41,964 bases of DNA from Bifidobacterium breve (lineage in GTDB: Bacteria; Actinomycetota; Actinomycetes; Nanopelagicales; Nanopelagicaceae): contig CAMDHH010000007.1 of assembly GCA_945898065.1 (NCBI GenBank), positions 1 through 41,964 on the forward strand. Direction: 5' to 3'. Both the position numbers and the translations under genes were made by a program. The stretch's first letter is position 1, and the number at the start of each line of letters is the position of its first letter. The notes below the pieces were generated by a model, which was given only the letters and a program-made list of their open reading frames with translations, was not told the DNA's origin and searched no databases. This document shows, one piece after another, positions 1 through 9,312 of the stretch.

Positions 1-79
1 TGCAGGTCCAGAACACCCACATGCTGCACAAGCACCAAAGCCTTATGTCTTCGAGCAAGTTTCCCAGATCATTAAGTAA
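1..79 (+). CDS. rplM: 50S ribosomal protein L13 (uL13), C-terminal fragment
   Basis: Only the last 25 codons are inside the window, read from base 2 and ending in TAA at 77-79. The residues include AGPEHPHAAQ, the conserved C-terminal segment of actinobacterial L13, followed by a short basic tail. L13 is an early-assembling protein of the large ribosomal subunit. The gene lies 17 bases upstream of rpsI, the usual rplM-rpsI operon. The start is outside the window, so nothing can be said about its promoter. Confidence 0.85.
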   Translation, partial: AGPEHPHAAQAPKPYVFEQVSQIIK

Positions 80-96
80 AGAGAGAGAAAATATAA

Positions 97-585
97 ATGT
101 CAGAAAATACAATTATTGACGATCTAGATGATGTAGAAGCACCTACTTCGTACACATCAGCATCACCAGCACCAGCAACGAACCGCCCAGCAATCAAGGC
201 ACCAGGTGCAGGTACAGGTCGTCGTAAGGAAGCTGTTGCTCGTGTTCGCCTTGTTCCAGGAACAGGTCGTTGGGTTGTAAACGGCAAGACTCTCGAAAAT
301 TATTTCCCAAATAAAGTTCACCAACAATCAGTATCAGAACCATTCCGCACAGTTGGTGCAGAGAATGCATACGATGTTTTTGCTCGCATCAATGGTGGTG
401 GAGTCTCCGGTCAAGCTGGTGCACTTCGTCTAGGTGTTGCACGTTCACTCAATCAAATTGATGAAGAAGCAAACCGTCCAGCACTGAAAAAAGCTGGATT
501 CCTTTCACGTGATGCACGTGTTATTGAGCGCAAGAAGTACGGCCTAAAGAAGGCACGTAAGCGTTCTCAATACAGCAAGCGCTAA
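97..585 (+). CDS. rpsI: 30S ribosomal protein S9 (uS9)
   Basis: A 162-residue protein of the small ribosomal subunit. The core begins near residue 40 with [14 protein letters not shown] and ends in the basic tail [12 protein letters not shown], which in S9 reaches the P-site tRNA. The terminal KR is retained. The first ~38 residues form an extension rich in Ala, Pro, Ser and Thr that is absent from short bacterial S9 proteins; actinobacterial S9 often has such an extension, though its function is unknown. An AG-rich ribosome-binding stretch precedes ATG 97. It is co-oriented with rplM and followed 24 bases later by glmM. Confidence 0.97.
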   Translation: MSENTIIDDLDDVEAPTSYTSASPAPATNRPAIKAPGAGTGRRKEAVARVRLVPGTGRWVVNGKTLENYFPNKVHQQSVSEPFRTVGAENAYDVFARINGGGVSGQAGALRLGVARSLNQIDEEANRPALKKAGFLSRDARVIERKKYGLKKARKRSQYSKR

Positions 586-609
586 TCCATATTTAGTAAA
601 GGAGTTCCA

Positions 610-1950
610 ATGGCACTCTTTGGTACCGATGGAATCCGTGGTCTTGCTAATCGCGATCTAACAGTTGAACTGGCACTTGATTTAGCTGTTGCCGCTGCCC
701 ATGTACTTGTCGAAAGTTCATCCAATAAAGATCACCGCCCAACTGCAATTGTTGGCCAAGATTCACGCGCATCAGGAGAGTTCCTAGAAGCAGCAGTTGT
801 TGCCGGTCTAACGAGTGCTGGAATCAATGTGTATCGCGTTGGAGTCTTACCTACACCTGCAATCGCATTTTTAGTTGCAGAATCAAAAGCTGATCTCGGA
901 GTAATGATTAGCGCTTCTCATAATCCAATGCCAGATAATGGAATCAAACTCTTCTCACGTGGTGGCGGAAAGTTAGATGATGTAATTGAGGCACGCATTG
1001 AAGCGCGCATGGGCGAAGAATGGCTACGCCCAACAGGTCGCGGAGTTGGAAGAGTCATCAATGATGAGAGTGCAAAAGAGCGCTACTTACAACATTTGCA
1101 GGCATCTGTATCTACGCCACTTGCTGGAATCACAGTAGTTGTTGATTGCGCAAATGGCGCATCTTCATTTGTAGCACCAGAAGCGTTACGTCGCGCTGGC
1201 GCCAAAGTTATCGCTATTGCTAATACTCCAGATGGTTGGAATATCAACGATGGAGTTGGCTCGACACATCTTTCACATCTAAGAAGTGCTGTTCTAGAAC
1301 ATGGCGCAGATCTTGGAATTGCACACGATGGCGATGCTGATCGTTGCTTAGCAATTGATGCGACGGGCGCCGAAGTAGATGGCGACCACATTCTGAGCAT
1401 CTTGGCAAAGAGTTTCAAATCTCGCGGGATGCTCAAAGGAAATACAGTCGTTGGAACAGTAATGAGCAATCTTGGTTTTATGCATTCAATGAAAGATGCA
1501 GGTATTGATGTCATTACAACAGCTGTTGGCGACCGTTATGTCCTAGAGACGATGCTTGAAAAAGATTATGCACTCGGTGGAGAACAATCAGGTCATGTCA
1601 TTATGCGCAACTACGCAAATACTGGCGATGGAATTCTTACAGCGCTGCAGTTGATTCAAGAAGTGGTTCGGTCAGGTAAAACACTTGCAGAATTAGCTGC
1701 ATCGATGGTGCGCTTTCCTCAAGTTCTCATCAATGTAAAAGATGTTGCAAAAGAGAAGTTAGATGGCTCCGCCGTTATCGCTGCAGCGGTCAAGAAAGCA
1801 CAGGATGAATTAGGTAGCAATGGCCGAGTTTTATTGCGAGGATCAGGGACTGAAGCCCTTGTTAGAGTGATGGTTGAAGCACAGAGTGATAACATCGCTA
1901 CTAATATTGCGCAGCAACTTGCAGATGTAGTCAAAGGCGAACTGGGGTAG
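610..1950 (+). CDS. glmM: Phosphoglucosamine mutase GlmM
   Basis: Interconverts glucosamine-6-phosphate and glucosamine-1-phosphate, the second step toward UDP-N-acetylglucosamine for peptidoglycan. The 446-residue length is normal for the family. The phosphoserine loop SASHNP is at residues 101-106, with Ser103 the expected phosphorylated residue. The metal loop DGDADR is at about 240-245, and a C-terminal RGSGTEALVRVMVEA phosphate-binding segment is present. AAAGGAG lies just upstream of ATG 610. The gene ends seven bases before glmS, which makes its substrate, so the two are almost certainly co-transcribed. Confidence 0.97.
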   Translation: MALFGTDGIRGLANRDLTVELALDLAVAAAHVLVESSSNKDHRPTAIVGQDSRASGEFLEAAVVAGLTSAGINVYRVGVLPTPAIAFLVAESKADLGVMISASHNPMPDNGIKLFSRGGGKLDDVIEARIEARMGEEWLRPTGRGVGRVINDESAKERYLQHLQASVSTPLAGITVVVDCANGASSFVAPEALRRAGAKVIAIANTPDGWNINDGVGSTHLSHLRSAVLEHGADLGIAHDGDADRCLAIDATGAEVDGDHILSILAKSFKSRGMLKGNTVVGTVMSNLGFMHSMKDAGIDVITTAVGDRYVLETMLEKDYALGGEQSGHVIMRNYANTGDGILTALQLIQEVVRSGKTLAELAASMVRFPQVLINVKDVAKEKLDGSAVIAAAVKKAQDELGSNGRVLLRGSGTEALVRVMVEAQSDNIATNIAQQLADVVKGELG

Positions 1951-1957
1951 TAATCAC

Positions 1958-3796
1958 ATGTGCGGAATTGTGGGATACACAGGTCCGCAATCTGCCGTCG
2001 TTCCACTTATCGAAGGACTTCGCCGTCTTGAATATCGCGGCTATGACTCTGCAGGAATCGCACTTGGAACCCCCGGAACTCTCTTTATAGAAAAGCGTGC
2101 AGGCAAGTTAGTAAATCTTGAAGAATCCCTTGATGAATCATTGCCAGTTGTTCATTCAGGAATTGGACATACTCGTTGGGCGACACATGGTGGACCAACC
2201 GATCGCAATGCGCACCCACATGTTGATAATGAGGGCAAACTTGCAGTTATCCATAATGGAATTATCGAGAATTATTCAGCGCTCAAAGCCGAACTCGAAT
2301 CTCGTGGACACACATTCAAATCCGAAACAGATACAGAATCTGTTGCCCATCTGCTCAGTGATCTTCGCAAAGAACATAAAGGCGACCTCACCGCTGCAAT
2401 GCGTGCGGCAGTAAAACTACTTCGTGGCTCATTCACACTTCTTGCAATACATGCCGATGCACCAGATGTCATTGTCGGAGTTCGCCGCAATTCACCCCTA
2501 GTTGTTGGCCTAGGCAAGGGCGAGAACTTTATGGCATCCGATGTCGCAGCCTTTATCGAATATACAAAGCGAGCAGTAGAGCTTGGCCAAGATGAAGTTG
2601 TAACAATTACTCCACAAGGCATTTCAATTACTGACCTTGAAGGAAAAACAGTTGCTCCGAAGGAATACGAAATCTCATGGGATGCACAAGCTGCACAAAA
2701 AGGTGGCTTTACACACTTTATGCTCAAGGAAATCTTCGAGCAACCAAAAGCAGTTGCCGATACTTTGATTGGTCGCCTCAGCGATAACAATCAGATAGTT
2801 CTAGATGAAATTCGTATGAGCGCTGCCGAGATAAAAGATCTCAAGAAAATTCTAGTTATTGCTTGTGGCACTGCTTATCACGCAGGGATGATTGCAAAAT
2901 ATGCGATTGAAAAGTGGGCAAAGATTCCTGTAGAAGTTGAAATCGCTAGTGAATTTCGCTACCGCGACCCAATAATTGATAAGAGCACACTCGTTATAGC
3001 AATTTCGCAATCAGGTGAAACCATGGATACATTGATGGCAATCCGTCATGCAAAGTCTGCTGGTGCTCGCGTGTTAGCAATATGTAATACAAATAGTTCT
3101 ACTATTCCTCGCGAATCTGATGCAGTGCTCTACACCCACGCAGGCCCTGAAATCGCTGTCGCATCAACAAAAGCATTCCTCACTCAAGTAATTGCCGTGT
3201 ATCTCATCGGTCTGCACCTGGCTCAAGTTCGCGGCGTCATGAAGGATTCACAAGTGGCGCAGTTGTATTACGAGATGCTCGAACTTCCAGGAAAGATTGA
3301 ACAAATACTTGAAACTGTTGAACCACTTCGCACTCTTACTCGAAGCTTTGCGCAATCCGAATCCGTTCTCTTCTTAGGAAGAAATATTGGTTACCCAGTT
3401 GCGCTAGAAGGTGCTCTCAAACTCAAAGAGTTGGCATATATGCATGCTGAAGGTTTTGCTGGTGGCGAACTCAAGCACGGCCCTATTGCACTCATTGATA
3501 AAGGAACGCCAGTGATTGCAATCTTGCCGGCAAGTCATGAACACGCACTTGATGAAAAGATGCTTAGCAATATTCAAGAGGTAAAGGCACGAGGTGCTCG
3601 TGTCATTGTTATCGCACAAGAAAGCGATGACGTTGTTGGCGCTGAGCACATAATTCGAATTCCTCATGCATCGGCAATTTTTCAACCAATACTGGCAACC
3701 GTTCCGCTGCAAGTCTTTGCATACGAAATGGCAATTTGTCGAGGTAATGACGTTGATCAACCACGTAACTTGGCTAAATCTGTAACGGTTGAATAA
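1958..3796 (+). CDS. glmS: Glutamine-fructose-6-phosphate aminotransferase GlmS
   Basis: Makes glucosamine-6-phosphate from fructose-6-phosphate and glutamine, the committed step of amino-sugar synthesis. The 612-residue protein starts MCGIVGY, giving the N-terminal nucleophile cysteine after Met removal (class II glutamine amidotransferase domain, roughly residues 1-220). Two SIS sugar-isomerase domains follow, with ACGTAYHAGM, SQSGETMDT and STKAFLTQ in the first and GGELKHGPIAL in the second. The C-terminal tail DQPRNLAKSVTVE is the conserved tail that closes the active site. Start ATG 1958 is fixed by the requirement for Cys2. No glmS ribozyme is visible in the seven-base gap to glmM, and none is expected outside Firmicutes. 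Confidence 0.98.
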   Translation: MCGIVGYTGPQSAVVPLIEGLRRLEYRGYDSAGIALGTPGTLFIEKRAGKLVNLEESLDESLPVVHSGIGHTRWATHGGPTDRNAHPHVDNEGKLAVIHNGIIENYSALKAELESRGHTFKSETDTESVAHLLSDLRKEHKGDLTAAMRAAVKLLRGSFTLLAIHADAPDVIVGVRRNSPLVVGLGKGENFMASDVAAFIEYTKRAVELGQDEVVTITPQGISITDLEGKTVAPKEYEISWDAQAAQKGGFTHFMLKEIFEQPKAVADTLIGRLSDNNQIVLDEIRMSAAEIKDLKKILVIACGTAYHAGMIAKYAIEKWAKIPVEVEIASEFRYRDPIIDKSTLVIAISQSGETMDTLMAIRHAKSAGARVLAICNTNSSTIPRESDAVLYTHAGPEIAVASTKAFLTQVIAVYLIGLHLAQVRGVMKDSQVAQLYYEMLELPGKIEQILETVEPLRTLTRSFAQSESVLFLGRNIGYPVALEGALKLKELAYMHAEGFAGGELKHGPIALIDKGTPVIAILPASHEHALDEKMLSNIQEVKARGARVIVIAQESDDVVGAEHIIRIPHASAIFQPILATVPLQVFAYEMAICRGNDVDQPRNLAKSVTVE

Positions 3797-4465
3797 GTGG
3801 AACAACTAGTCGATCAACGTAAGGCTCAATTCAATCGAGCCCTTCGATGGTCTGTTCTGCTATTTATTGGTTTTCTATTCATAACAGCCCAGGTATTGCG
3901 CAGTGGCCCACTCATTGCGTGGGATGAAAAGGTCAATAAGACTCCACGTCCGCGATTCGATGGTTTTTCTGGCTTCTTGCTTCGTCGAATAGATGATTTA
4001 GGTTTGCGGTGGTTGACTGCAACAGTCTTACTTATTGCTGCCGCCTACATTGCTTATAAATTCAAAACATGGCGACCACTCAACCTAGCCTTACTTTCTT
4101 TACTAGCACTAAATTTAATAGTTGGATCTTTCAAACTATTACTAGGACGAACTAAACCGCGCCTAGGTGTTGATTTAATTCATGCTGGCGGAATGTCATA
4201 TCCCAGTGGCCATGCATCTAATGCAGTCTTGTCATGGGGAATTTTGGCCTACCTTATTTATCGCTATGCAAAAGTAGATAGATATCAAGGTCGTTTAGCA
4301 TCAGCAGCGGTAGTTCTATTATCTCTGACCATTTGCATCGTCTCCCTGATACGTCACACGCATTGGTTTACCGACCTACTTGCGGGGCTATTCATAGGTA
4401 CATCTATTCTTATCGCTGTGATCGCCGTTGACCGTTATGTGCCATCGAAGAGTCAACTCTCATGA
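3797..4465 (+). CDS. PAP2-superfamily membrane phosphatase
   Basis: A 222-residue integral membrane protein starting with GTG immediately after the glmS stop codon. Hydrophobic segments alternate with short loops, about five or six membrane spans. The type-2 phosphatidic acid phosphatase signature is present but not canonical. Motif 1 reads KLLLGRTKP, with Lys where Arg is usual before Pro. Motif 2 is PSGHA, intact with its catalytic His. Motif 3 reads [11 protein letters not shown], retaining the nucleophile-type His and the Asp but displacing the Arg. Family members dephosphorylate undecaprenyl-diphosphate, phosphatidylglycerol-phosphate or other lipids. In a cell-wall operon, recycling of the undecaprenyl carrier is plausible but not shown. 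Its last four bases overlap acpS. Confidence 0.8.
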   Translation: MEQLVDQRKAQFNRALRWSVLLFIGFLFITAQVLRSGPLIAWDEKVNKTPRPRFDGFSGFLLRRIDDLGLRWLTATVLLIAAAYIAYKFKTWRPLNLALLSLLALNLIVGSFKLLLGRTKPRLGVDLIHAGGMSYPSGHASNAVLSWGILAYLIYRYAKVDRYQGRLASAAVVLLSLTICIVSLIRHTHWFTDLLAGLFIGTSILIAVIAVDRYVPSKSQLS

Positions 4466-4806
4466 TTGATGGAATCGGAATCGACGTCGTAGATATTGAG
4501 CGCTTCAAGTCATCCCTTGATCGCACTCCAGGTTTGATTGAAAAACTCTTCACTGAAAATGAACGCACTAAACCAATTTCATCCCTCGCTGCTCGCTTTG
4601 CAGCAAAAGAAGCTCTCGCTAAAGCACTCAGCGTTGGCAAGGGTTTGCCATGGCACGATGCAGAGATTCTCAATTTGGAAAATGGAAAACCAGTATTTCT
4701 TTTCCGTGGTGAAATTGCTGAAATTATTGATGGTGCAGATGTTCATCTTTCGCTATCACACGATGCAGGAATAGCATCTGCCATGGTGATTGTGGAGAGA
4801 TCATGA
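4462..4806 (+). CDS. acpS: Holo-[acyl-carrier-protein] synthase AcpS
   Basis: Transfers 4'-phosphopantetheine from CoA to the serine of acyl carrier protein, activating fatty acid synthesis. At 114 residues it has the usual length of the small trimeric AcpS. The N-terminal motif [10 protein letters not shown] places the Mg-binding Asp at residue 8, and [11 protein letters not shown] places the partner Glu at residue 50. The start ATG at 4462 overlaps the preceding stop as ATGA, and its own stop overlaps alr in the same way, so the three genes are translationally coupled. The acpS-alr order is common in bacteria; nnrD, which often follows acpS, is absent here. Confidence 0.95.
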   Translation: MIDGIGIDVVDIERFKSSLDRTPGLIEKLFTENERTKPISSLAARFAAKEALAKALSVGKGLPWHDAEILNLENGKPVFLFRGEIAEIIDGADVHLSLSHDAGIASAMVIVERS

Positions 4807-5891
4807 TGCACAATCGCGCCGAAGCACATATCAATTTGCAGGCCATCACTCGAAATGTCGAACTTCTAAAAAAGAAGTCAGGTACAGATTTATTAGCAGT
4901 TGTAAAAGCTGATGCGTATGGCCATGGACTAGTAGAAGTTTCAAAGACGGCTCTCCTTGCTGGAGCAGACTGGTTAGGCGTTGCGCTGCTAGAAGAAGCT
5001 ATAACCCTTCGCAAAGCGGGAATTACTGCGCCAATTCTTGCCTGGCTTGTTCCACCAGGTTCTGATTTTCAGTCAGCGGTTACAAACAATATTGATATTG
5101 CTGTTTCATCAATTGCTGCATTCAAAGAGATTGCACTTGTAAAAGGTAGCGCGCGCATTCACATTGAAGTTGATACAGGAATGACACGTGGTGGCTTTTT
5201 GGATGAGTGGCATGAATTCTTACAATCAGACTTTTCTACGGTAGAAGTTATTGGCTTCTTCTCACACTTTGCACGCGCCGACGAACCAGGCGAACAACAA
5301 AATCGTGATCAATTCAAACGCTTCAAGGAAATGTTGGCAGAATTAGAAGCAGTGGGTATTCACCCGCCAATCAAACATCTCTCTAATTCCGCCGCAACAT
5401 TGGCTGATCATAGTTCTGCGCTATCGATGGTTCGCACAGGTATCGCAATGTATGGGCTTACTCCAGAAACACAGATGGGCAGTAGCAAATCTTTCGGACT
5501 AATTCCTGCGATGACACTGCGTGCAATGCTTCACCTTGTAAAGAGCGTTGTAGCAGGGTCACCAGTGGGATATGGGGCAACTGAAAAAACAACACGCGAT
5601 ACTCATCTAGGTGTTATCGCTATGGGATATGCCGATGGAATTCCGCGTATCGCGCGCAATGCGGGAGTAACTTTCAATGGAGAACGCGCACCAATTATTG
5701 GTCGAATTTCCATGGATCAATTTGTAGTCGATCTTGGTCCAAACTCTCTAGCTAAATCGGGGGATTGGGTCACAATTTTTGGTGACGATGGATTTACTGC
5801 AGATGATTGGGCAAGTGCATCGGGAAGTGTGAACTACGAAATAGTAACCCGAATCGGCCCGCGCGTGCCTAGAATCTACGACCATGGATAA
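4803..5891 (+). CDS. alr: Alanine racemase
   Basis: PLP-dependent racemase that supplies D-alanine for peptidoglycan. The 362-residue protein has the PLP lysine in [10 protein letters not shown] (Lys35) and the second catalytic base, Tyr276, in GYADGIPR. Both motifs and the order of barrel then beta domain are those of fold-type III alanine racemases. Two adjacent ATG codons (4803 and 4806) could serve as start; the first overlaps the acpS stop as ATGA and is preferred. The last eight bases overlap the next ATPase gene, so the liv cassette downstream is physically fused to this cell-wall operon. Confidence 0.96.
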   Translation: MMHNRAEAHINLQAITRNVELLKKKSGTDLLAVVKADAYGHGLVEVSKTALLAGADWLGVALLEEAITLRKAGITAPILAWLVPPGSDFQSAVTNNIDIAVSSIAAFKEIALVKGSARIHIEVDTGMTRGGFLDEWHEFLQSDFSTVEVIGFFSHFARADEPGEQQNRDQFKRFKEMLAELEAVGIHPPIKHLSNSAATLADHSSALSMVRTGIAMYGLTPETQMGSSKSFGLIPAMTLRAMLHLVKSVVAGSPVGYGATEKTTRDTHLGVIAMGYADGIPRIARNAGVTFNGERAPIIGRISMDQFVVDLGPNSLAKSGDWVTIFGDDGFTADDWASASGSVNYEIVTRIGPRVPRIYDHG

Positions 5892-6669
5892 GAACGAAAA
5901 TATATTATCGATCAAAAACCTCACAATAAACTTTGGGGGCTTGAAAGCACTCGATGATGTGTTTCTAGATATTGCTCCCAATCAAGTTGTCGCCCTCATT
6001 GGCCCTAATGGCGCAGGAAAGACAACACTATTCAATGCAATCTCTGGATTAGTAAAACCAGATTCAGGTGATATTTCCTTCGATGGTAAATCAATAAAGT
6101 GGCCAAAGCCATCACAACTTGCAAAATATGGAATCGCGCGAACATTGCAAGGAGTAGGTCTATACAGCGGGCTCACTGTTTTAGAAAATGTAATGATGGG
6201 CGCTGATAAGCACAGAAATTCATATTTTATAAAGGACATGCTTGGACTCTCATCATCTAATGAGAGCTCACTCAAAGACCGCGCAATGGATGCACTTGCG
6301 TGGGCTGGCGCAGCACATCTCAGCGATCTCTCTCCTAGTGAACTTACATATCCAGATTCAAAGCGCGTAGCAATGGCTCGTGCATTAGTCATGCAACCAA
6401 AACTTTTATTACTTGATGAACCAGCTGCTGGTTTAGGTCAAGACGAGATTGATACATTGGCCAAACTCATCAAAGATCTCAAACGCAAATGTGCAATTCT
6501 TATTGTTGAGCATCATGTTGATTTTGTAAGTCATATCTCGGATGAGGTCTATGTTCTCAATTTTGGTAAAGTAATTGCTAGCGGAAGTTTTGAAACCGTG
6601 AAACGTGATCCAGCAGTCGTTGCTGCTTACCTAGGTACAGATTCAAGTAATCATGGCGGTCAGCTTTGA
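5884..6669 (+). CDS. livG: Branched-chain amino acid-type ABC transporter ATPase, LivG-like
   Basis: One of two ATP-binding subunits of an HAAT-family importer, at 261 residues the size of LivG. Walker A is GPNGAGKTT, Walker B is LLLLDEPAAGL, and the switch histidine lies in LIVEHHVDFV. The ABC signature loop is abnormal: residues 154-158 read LTYPD where LivG proteins have L-S/A-Y-G-D/E, so Pro157 replaces the conserved glycine and the following Gln is Ser. The following KRVAMARALV helix is normal. In a heterodimeric ATPase pair one degenerate signature loop makes one ATP site weak, while the partner LivF is canonical. It overlaps alr upstream and livF downstream. Substrate cannot be told from this subunit. 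Confidence 0.9.
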   Translation: MDKNENILSIKNLTINFGGLKALDDVFLDIAPNQVVALIGPNGAGKTTLFNAISGLVKPDSGDISFDGKSIKWPKPSQLAKYGIARTLQGVGLYSGLTVLENVMMGADKHRNSYFIKDMLGLSSSNESSLKDRAMDALAWAGAAHLSDLSPSELTYPDSKRVAMARALVMQPKLLLLDEPAAGLGQDEIDTLAKLIKDLKRKCAILIVEHHVDFVSHISDEVYVLNFGKVIASGSFETVKRDPAVVAAYLGTDSSNHGGQL

Positions 6670-7382
6670 TGCTTGAAATCAAAGATTTAGTTACCGAATA
6701 CGGCTCCGTAAAGGCGCTCAATGGTATTTCTCTCGTCGCTCATGAAGGAAAGATCACCACTGTTATTGGAGCAAATGGCGCTGGCAAGAGCACGCTACTT
6801 CGTACTATTTCAGCCCTTGAACACCCACGTTCAGGAAGTATTACCTGGAAAAATAAGTCGATAGTTGGACTCTCTCCAGAAAAGATTGTGCGCTTAGGCA
6901 TTGCCCATGTGCCTGAAGGCCATGCAGTTATTTCGCAATTGAGTGTTGAAGAAAATATTGAGATGGGTGCCCTCTTTCGTATGCGCAGTAACAAGGCCGA
7001 TGTACGCCTAGCTATTCAAGAGATATATCAATTATTTCCAAGGCTTGAAGAGCGAAAGAAGCAATTAGCTGGCTCACTATCGGGTGGAGAGCGCCAGATG
7101 CTTGCAATTAGCAGAGCACTAGTTTCTCGACCTTCTTTACTTTTACTTGACGAACCATCCCTTGGCCTTGCACCACTCGTTGTTGAACAAATTATTCAAA
7201 CAGTCAACGATCTCTGTAGAAATACTGGTCTCACTGTTTTATTAGTTGAACAGAATGCAAATACAGCACTAGGAGTTGCAGATCATGGAATTCTTTTATC
7301 CCTAGGTACCGTTGCCGCTGATTTACCTGCAGCGCAGATGAAAGCAGATGTCGCACTACGTGCGGCATATTTGGGGTACTAA
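6669..7382 (+). CDS. livF: Branched-chain amino acid-type ABC transporter ATPase, LivF-like
   Basis: Second ATPase of the importer, 237 residues from ATG 6669. A TTG three bases earlier is in frame, but ATG overlapping the livG stop as TGATG is more likely. Walker A is GANGAGKST, the signature LSGGERQMLAISRAL is fully canonical, Walker B is LLLLDEPSLGL, and the switch region LLVEQNANTAL carries the Gln seen in LivF-type proteins. IAHVPEGHAV, the LivF-specific Q-loop region, supports the assignment. Its stop shares a base with the permease start at 7382 (TAATG), so the transporter genes are coupled. Confidence 0.93.
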   Translation: MLEIKDLVTEYGSVKALNGISLVAHEGKITTVIGANGAGKSTLLRTISALEHPRSGSITWKNKSIVGLSPEKIVRLGIAHVPEGHAVISQLSVEENIEMGALFRMRSNKADVRLAIQEIYQLFPRLEERKKQLAGSLSGGERQMLAISRALVSRPSLLLLDEPSLGLAPLVVEQIIQTVNDLCRNTGLTVLLVEQNANTALGVADHGILLSLGTVAADLPAAQMKADVALRAAYLGY

Positions 7383-8293
7383 TGGATATTTTCTTATCAG
7401 CAATATTTGCAGGAACTTCGCGCGGTGCAATTTACGCACTTGCAGCCCTGGGACTAGTTCTTGTTTGGCGTGGTGCAGGTGTTGTCAATTTTGCACAAAT
7501 GGGTCAAGCAATGTTCTCTACTTACATTGCCTCTACGCTCATTGCACAGAATTATTCGTACTGGGTAGCATTCGTTGTCGCACTTGTTTCTGGTGGATTA
7601 CTTGGTGCGCTGGTCGATCTTTTAGTGATGCGCCCCCTCAATAGAAAAAGAAGCTCAAGCGCTCTTGATAGCCCTGCAATGCGCTCTACTATTCCAGTCA
7701 TTGCCTCACTCGGAATACTAGGAGTGCTTCAAGCCGCTGCAGGAATGATCTGGGCGGCGGAGGAGCGCGGATTTCCAACCCCAGTAAATTCTTTAGGACT
7801 TGTAATAAATGGAAAGATAATGCCATTTACAGCATTTGATCTCTTTGTTATAGGAATAGTTTTTGTAACACTTGTTGCAACAACATATTTCTTCAAGGGC
7901 ACAGGAATGGGTCTTGCAATGCGCGCTAGTGCGCTCAATCCCGAAGTGGCGCGATTGAGTGGAATCCGAATCGGCTTTGTACGGACCCTAAGTTGGGTCA
8001 TCTCTGGTGTTGCCTCATCTTTAGCTGGCCTATTAGTAACACCAAGTGCAAATCTCTCACCATATACACTCGATTTGATTTTGATTATTGGCTTTACGGC
8101 AGCAGTTGTTGGCGGCCTTGATAGTTTGCTCGGTTCAGTAATTGGTGGCTTTGCACTTGGTTTATTGGTCTCTTTCGTCAATGTCTACGATGCACCAGAA
8201 GATATCTTCTTAGCAATTTTGATTGTCTTACTTACCGTCCTCATTATTCGACCTCAAGGGATATTGGGTAGCAAGGAGGTTCGACGTGTCTAA
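7382..8293 (+). CDS. livH: Branched-chain amino acid-type ABC transporter permease, LivH-like
   Basis: A 303-residue membrane permease. The N-terminus (GTSRGAIYALAALGLVLVWRG) and the following VVNFAQMGQAMFSTY match the first part of LivH permeases, where NFAQG is the family hallmark. The cytoplasmic loop near residues 180-215, containing MGLAMRASALNPEVARLSGI, is the coupling region that contacts the ATPases. Six to eight hydrophobic segments are evident. It overlaps livF by one base and livM by eight. A pool of small polar substrates (branched amino acids, amides, urea) is handled by this family, so the exact cargo is open. Confidence 0.92.
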   Translation: MDIFLSAIFAGTSRGAIYALAALGLVLVWRGAGVVNFAQMGQAMFSTYIASTLIAQNYSYWVAFVVALVSGGLLGALVDLLVMRPLNRKRSSSALDSPAMRSTIPVIASLGILGVLQAAAGMIWAAEERGFPTPVNSLGLVINGKIMPFTAFDLFVIGIVFVTLVATTYFFKGTGMGLAMRASALNPEVARLSGIRIGFVRTLSWVISGVASSLAGLLVTPSANLSPYTLDLILIIGFTAAVVGGLDSLLGSVIGGFALGLLVSFVNVYDAPEDIFLAILIVLLTVLIIRPQGILGSKEVRRV

Positions 8294-9278
8294 AGCATCT
8301 TCATATGGACGAAAGAATCTCGTGATCTCAATTCTATTTACTGCTCTTGTATTTTTTCTTTCAATAAAATTAGATCCATACAACCAAGGCCAGCTATCTG
8401 TGGCCCTAATGTTTTTCATTGGAATTCTCTCAATTGTTTTACTCACTGGCGCATCAGGACAAATATCTCTTGGTCAAGGTGCGCTCATGGCAGTTGGAGG
8501 TTTTGCGGCCGCACTTGGAATCCTCAATCTTGGTCTCTCCATTTGGTTTGCAATTGCGTTAGCAGTTTTCGCTGCACTTCTTGCCGGACTCCTTTTAGGA
8601 ATTGCCGCTGCCCGTTTATCTGGGCCCTACTTAGCTGGCACAACACTCGTTATCGCACTTGCTATTCCATCACTTGCTACGCGATTTGAATCTGTCTTCG
8701 GTGGAGATGTTGGACTCACAATTGATTTTGGAAATCCTCCAGCATGGCTTACATCTCTCATGGGTGAGGTTGGATACGAACAATGGCAATTACTTGCAAC
8801 ACTTCCATTTGCAACACTTGCACTTTTCTTTACTTCAAATATTTTGAATTCCCGCACAGGTCGCAGCTGGCGAGCGCTGCGCGATAATGAAGTTGCTGCA
8901 TCTCTTGCTGGCATGAAAATTTCGGAGACAAAAATATTTGTCTTTGTCATTAGTTCAGGATTTGCTGGTCTTGCAGGTGTTCTCTATGGACTTCGCGGAA
9001 TCGTGGGGCCAAGTGTCTATCCAATATCTCTTTCATTATTGTTACTCACTGGCGCAGTACTTGGTGGAATACGCAGCATCCTCGGCGCTCTCATCGGTGC
9101 ACTACTAGTCGTCTTTTTACCAGACCTCATTGAGTGGGCTTCGGGCTCTTTCTCCCCATCGGAGCAGATCGCAAATTACCTGCCGGCGATGATTTCGAGC
9201 ATCCTGCTGATTTTGACCGTGGTCCTCAACCCTGGCGGGATAGCCCATGGCCTGCACCATAAGAAGAGCCACCACTAA
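8286..9278 (+). CDS. livM: Branched-chain amino acid-type ABC transporter permease, LivM-like
   Basis: Second permease, 330 residues from GTG 8286. The frame is open further upstream, but AAGGAGG at 8273-8279, six bases before GTG 8286, decides the start and leaves an eight-base overlap with livH. The core ASGQISLGQGALMAVGGFAAAL is the LivM hallmark, and GRSWRALRDNEVAASLAGM is the coupling helix. About eight to ten hydrophobic segments are visible, and the tail ends in basic and His residues. It pairs with LivH to form the channel. The gene is followed by a 149-base gap with a structured leader before the binding-protein gene. Confidence 0.93.
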   Translation: MSKASSYGRKNLVISILFTALVFFLSIKLDPYNQGQLSVALMFFIGILSIVLLTGASGQISLGQGALMAVGGFAAALGILNLGLSIWFAIALAVFAALLAGLLLGIAAARLSGPYLAGTTLVIALAIPSLATRFESVFGGDVGLTIDFGNPPAWLTSLMGEVGYEQWQLLATLPFATLALFFTSNILNSRTGRSWRALRDNEVAASLAGMKISETKIFVFVISSGFAGLAGVLYGLRGIVGPSVYPISLSLLLLTGAVLGGIRSILGALIGALLVVFLPDLIEWASGSFSPSEQIANYLPAMISSILLILTVVLNPGGIAHGLHHKKSHH

Positions 9279-9312
9279 GCAATTGCGCATAAAAGGCGGT
9301 GTTTCGTTCACT

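Noticed and set aside
1951-1957. glmS ribozyme
   Set aside because: The gap to glmM is seven bases, so there is no room for one.
2272-2790. 172-codon open frame on the minus strand
   Set aside because: Antisense to glmS, Ser/Arg-rich composition typical of a shadow frame, no domain.
8223-8285. Upstream in-frame extension of livM
   Set aside because: AAGGAGG six bases before GTG 8286 is decisive, and the extension overlaps livH by 71 bases.
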